Positions 29,216 to 29,378 of a DNA stretch of 29,378 nucleotides are shown here, piece by piece. The first letter of the stretch is position 1; each line of letters starts with the position of its first letter. The notes beneath the pieces are model-generated. The model did not search any database and had not been told where the DNA came from. It saw nothing but the letters and a program-made list of their open reading frames with translations. Source of the stretch: Chara braunii (lineage: Eukaryota; Streptophyta; Charophyceae; Charales; Characeae); contig BFEA01000506.1 in the NCBI GenBank assembly GCA_003427395.1, positions 997,248-1,026,625 on the forward strand. The letters run 5' to 3'. The position numbers and the translations under genes are program-made.

Positions 29216-29328
29216 CTCTCTGACGCGCTCTTTCTATCTCTGTCAGCTCTGTCTAGATCGTAGCGAACCGACTCACAGCCGAGACACTCCGGATGGATCA
29301 GAAATGTGGTGGATGATGGTACAATGTT

Positions 29329-29330
<2 letters not shown>

Positions 29331-29378
<48 letters not shown>
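29331..29378. repeat. (CT)n microsatellite at the window edge
   Basis: Uninterrupted TC repeats run to the last base, so the true length is unknown. Confidence 0.9.

Noticed and set aside
2695-29300. The palindromes as bacterial-type transcription terminators
   Set aside because: There is no loop and no T-run, they occur inside coding frames, and the genome is eukaryotic.

Overview
This is a transposon- and repeat-dominated stretch of a eukaryotic nuclear genome. Evidence: a decayed non-LTR retrotransposon tail with a poly-A tract, GT-AG intron-like joints, many CT microsatellites, several tandem repeat families, fold-back elements and an assembly gap. The protein types (a DUF7869-like transposase-like protein and a Ulp1-type SUMO protease at the end of a very long mobile-element-like gene) fit a land plant or streptophyte alga. 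A charophyte such as Chara is my best guess, but the sequence alone does not prove it. There is no sign of prokaryotic gene organisation, and I found no tRNA or rRNA genes.

Layout. 1-2000: GC-rich low-complexity edge, a 28-bp minisatellite, and an AT-rich LINE 3' end finishing in an 18-A tract. 2000-3700: AT-rich spacer with an inverted repeat and a direct repeat. 3690-4834 (minus): two diverged tandem copies of an unidentified coding segment plus a probable upstream exon. 5071-8019 (minus): a DUF7869-like gene with one long intact block (5071-7467) and an N-terminal extension cut off by a single TAG. 8250-10470: a 155-bp duplication, a 276-bp satellite in four copies, and a roughly 368-bp duplication holding 13 scattered single Ns. 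10822-11802 (minus): an intact unidentified ORF. 12260-13640: palindrome-bearing tandem repeats. 14510-15350: a hairpin element, a segmental duplication and a 22-bp minisatellite. 15838-16722: an 885-base gap followed by (CT)n. 17303-18029: three fold-back elements. 18730-20400: a duplicated array carrying about a dozen palindromes. 20566-28009 (plus): a broken giant gene with a ParB/Srx-like segment near its N-terminus, a Trp-rich central part with weak methyltransferase-like features, a basic/acidic linker and a C-terminal Ulp1 protease with its catalytic residues intact. 28010-29378: spacer with a 112-bp duplication and CT/TGTCTC microsatellites.

The most striking pattern is a palindrome family, core TCGGATNNATCCGA with a variable central dinucleotide, often flanked by GTGGY and RCCAC. 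I count about 40 recognisable copies in 29 kb. They lie inside different, unrelated repeat families and also inside the reading frames of both mobile-element-like genes. I know of no described element that explains them.

The two large genes look like mobile-element proteins: one transposase-like, the other carrying a protease of the kind captured by some plant transposons. No direct functional link between them can be shown from the sequence.
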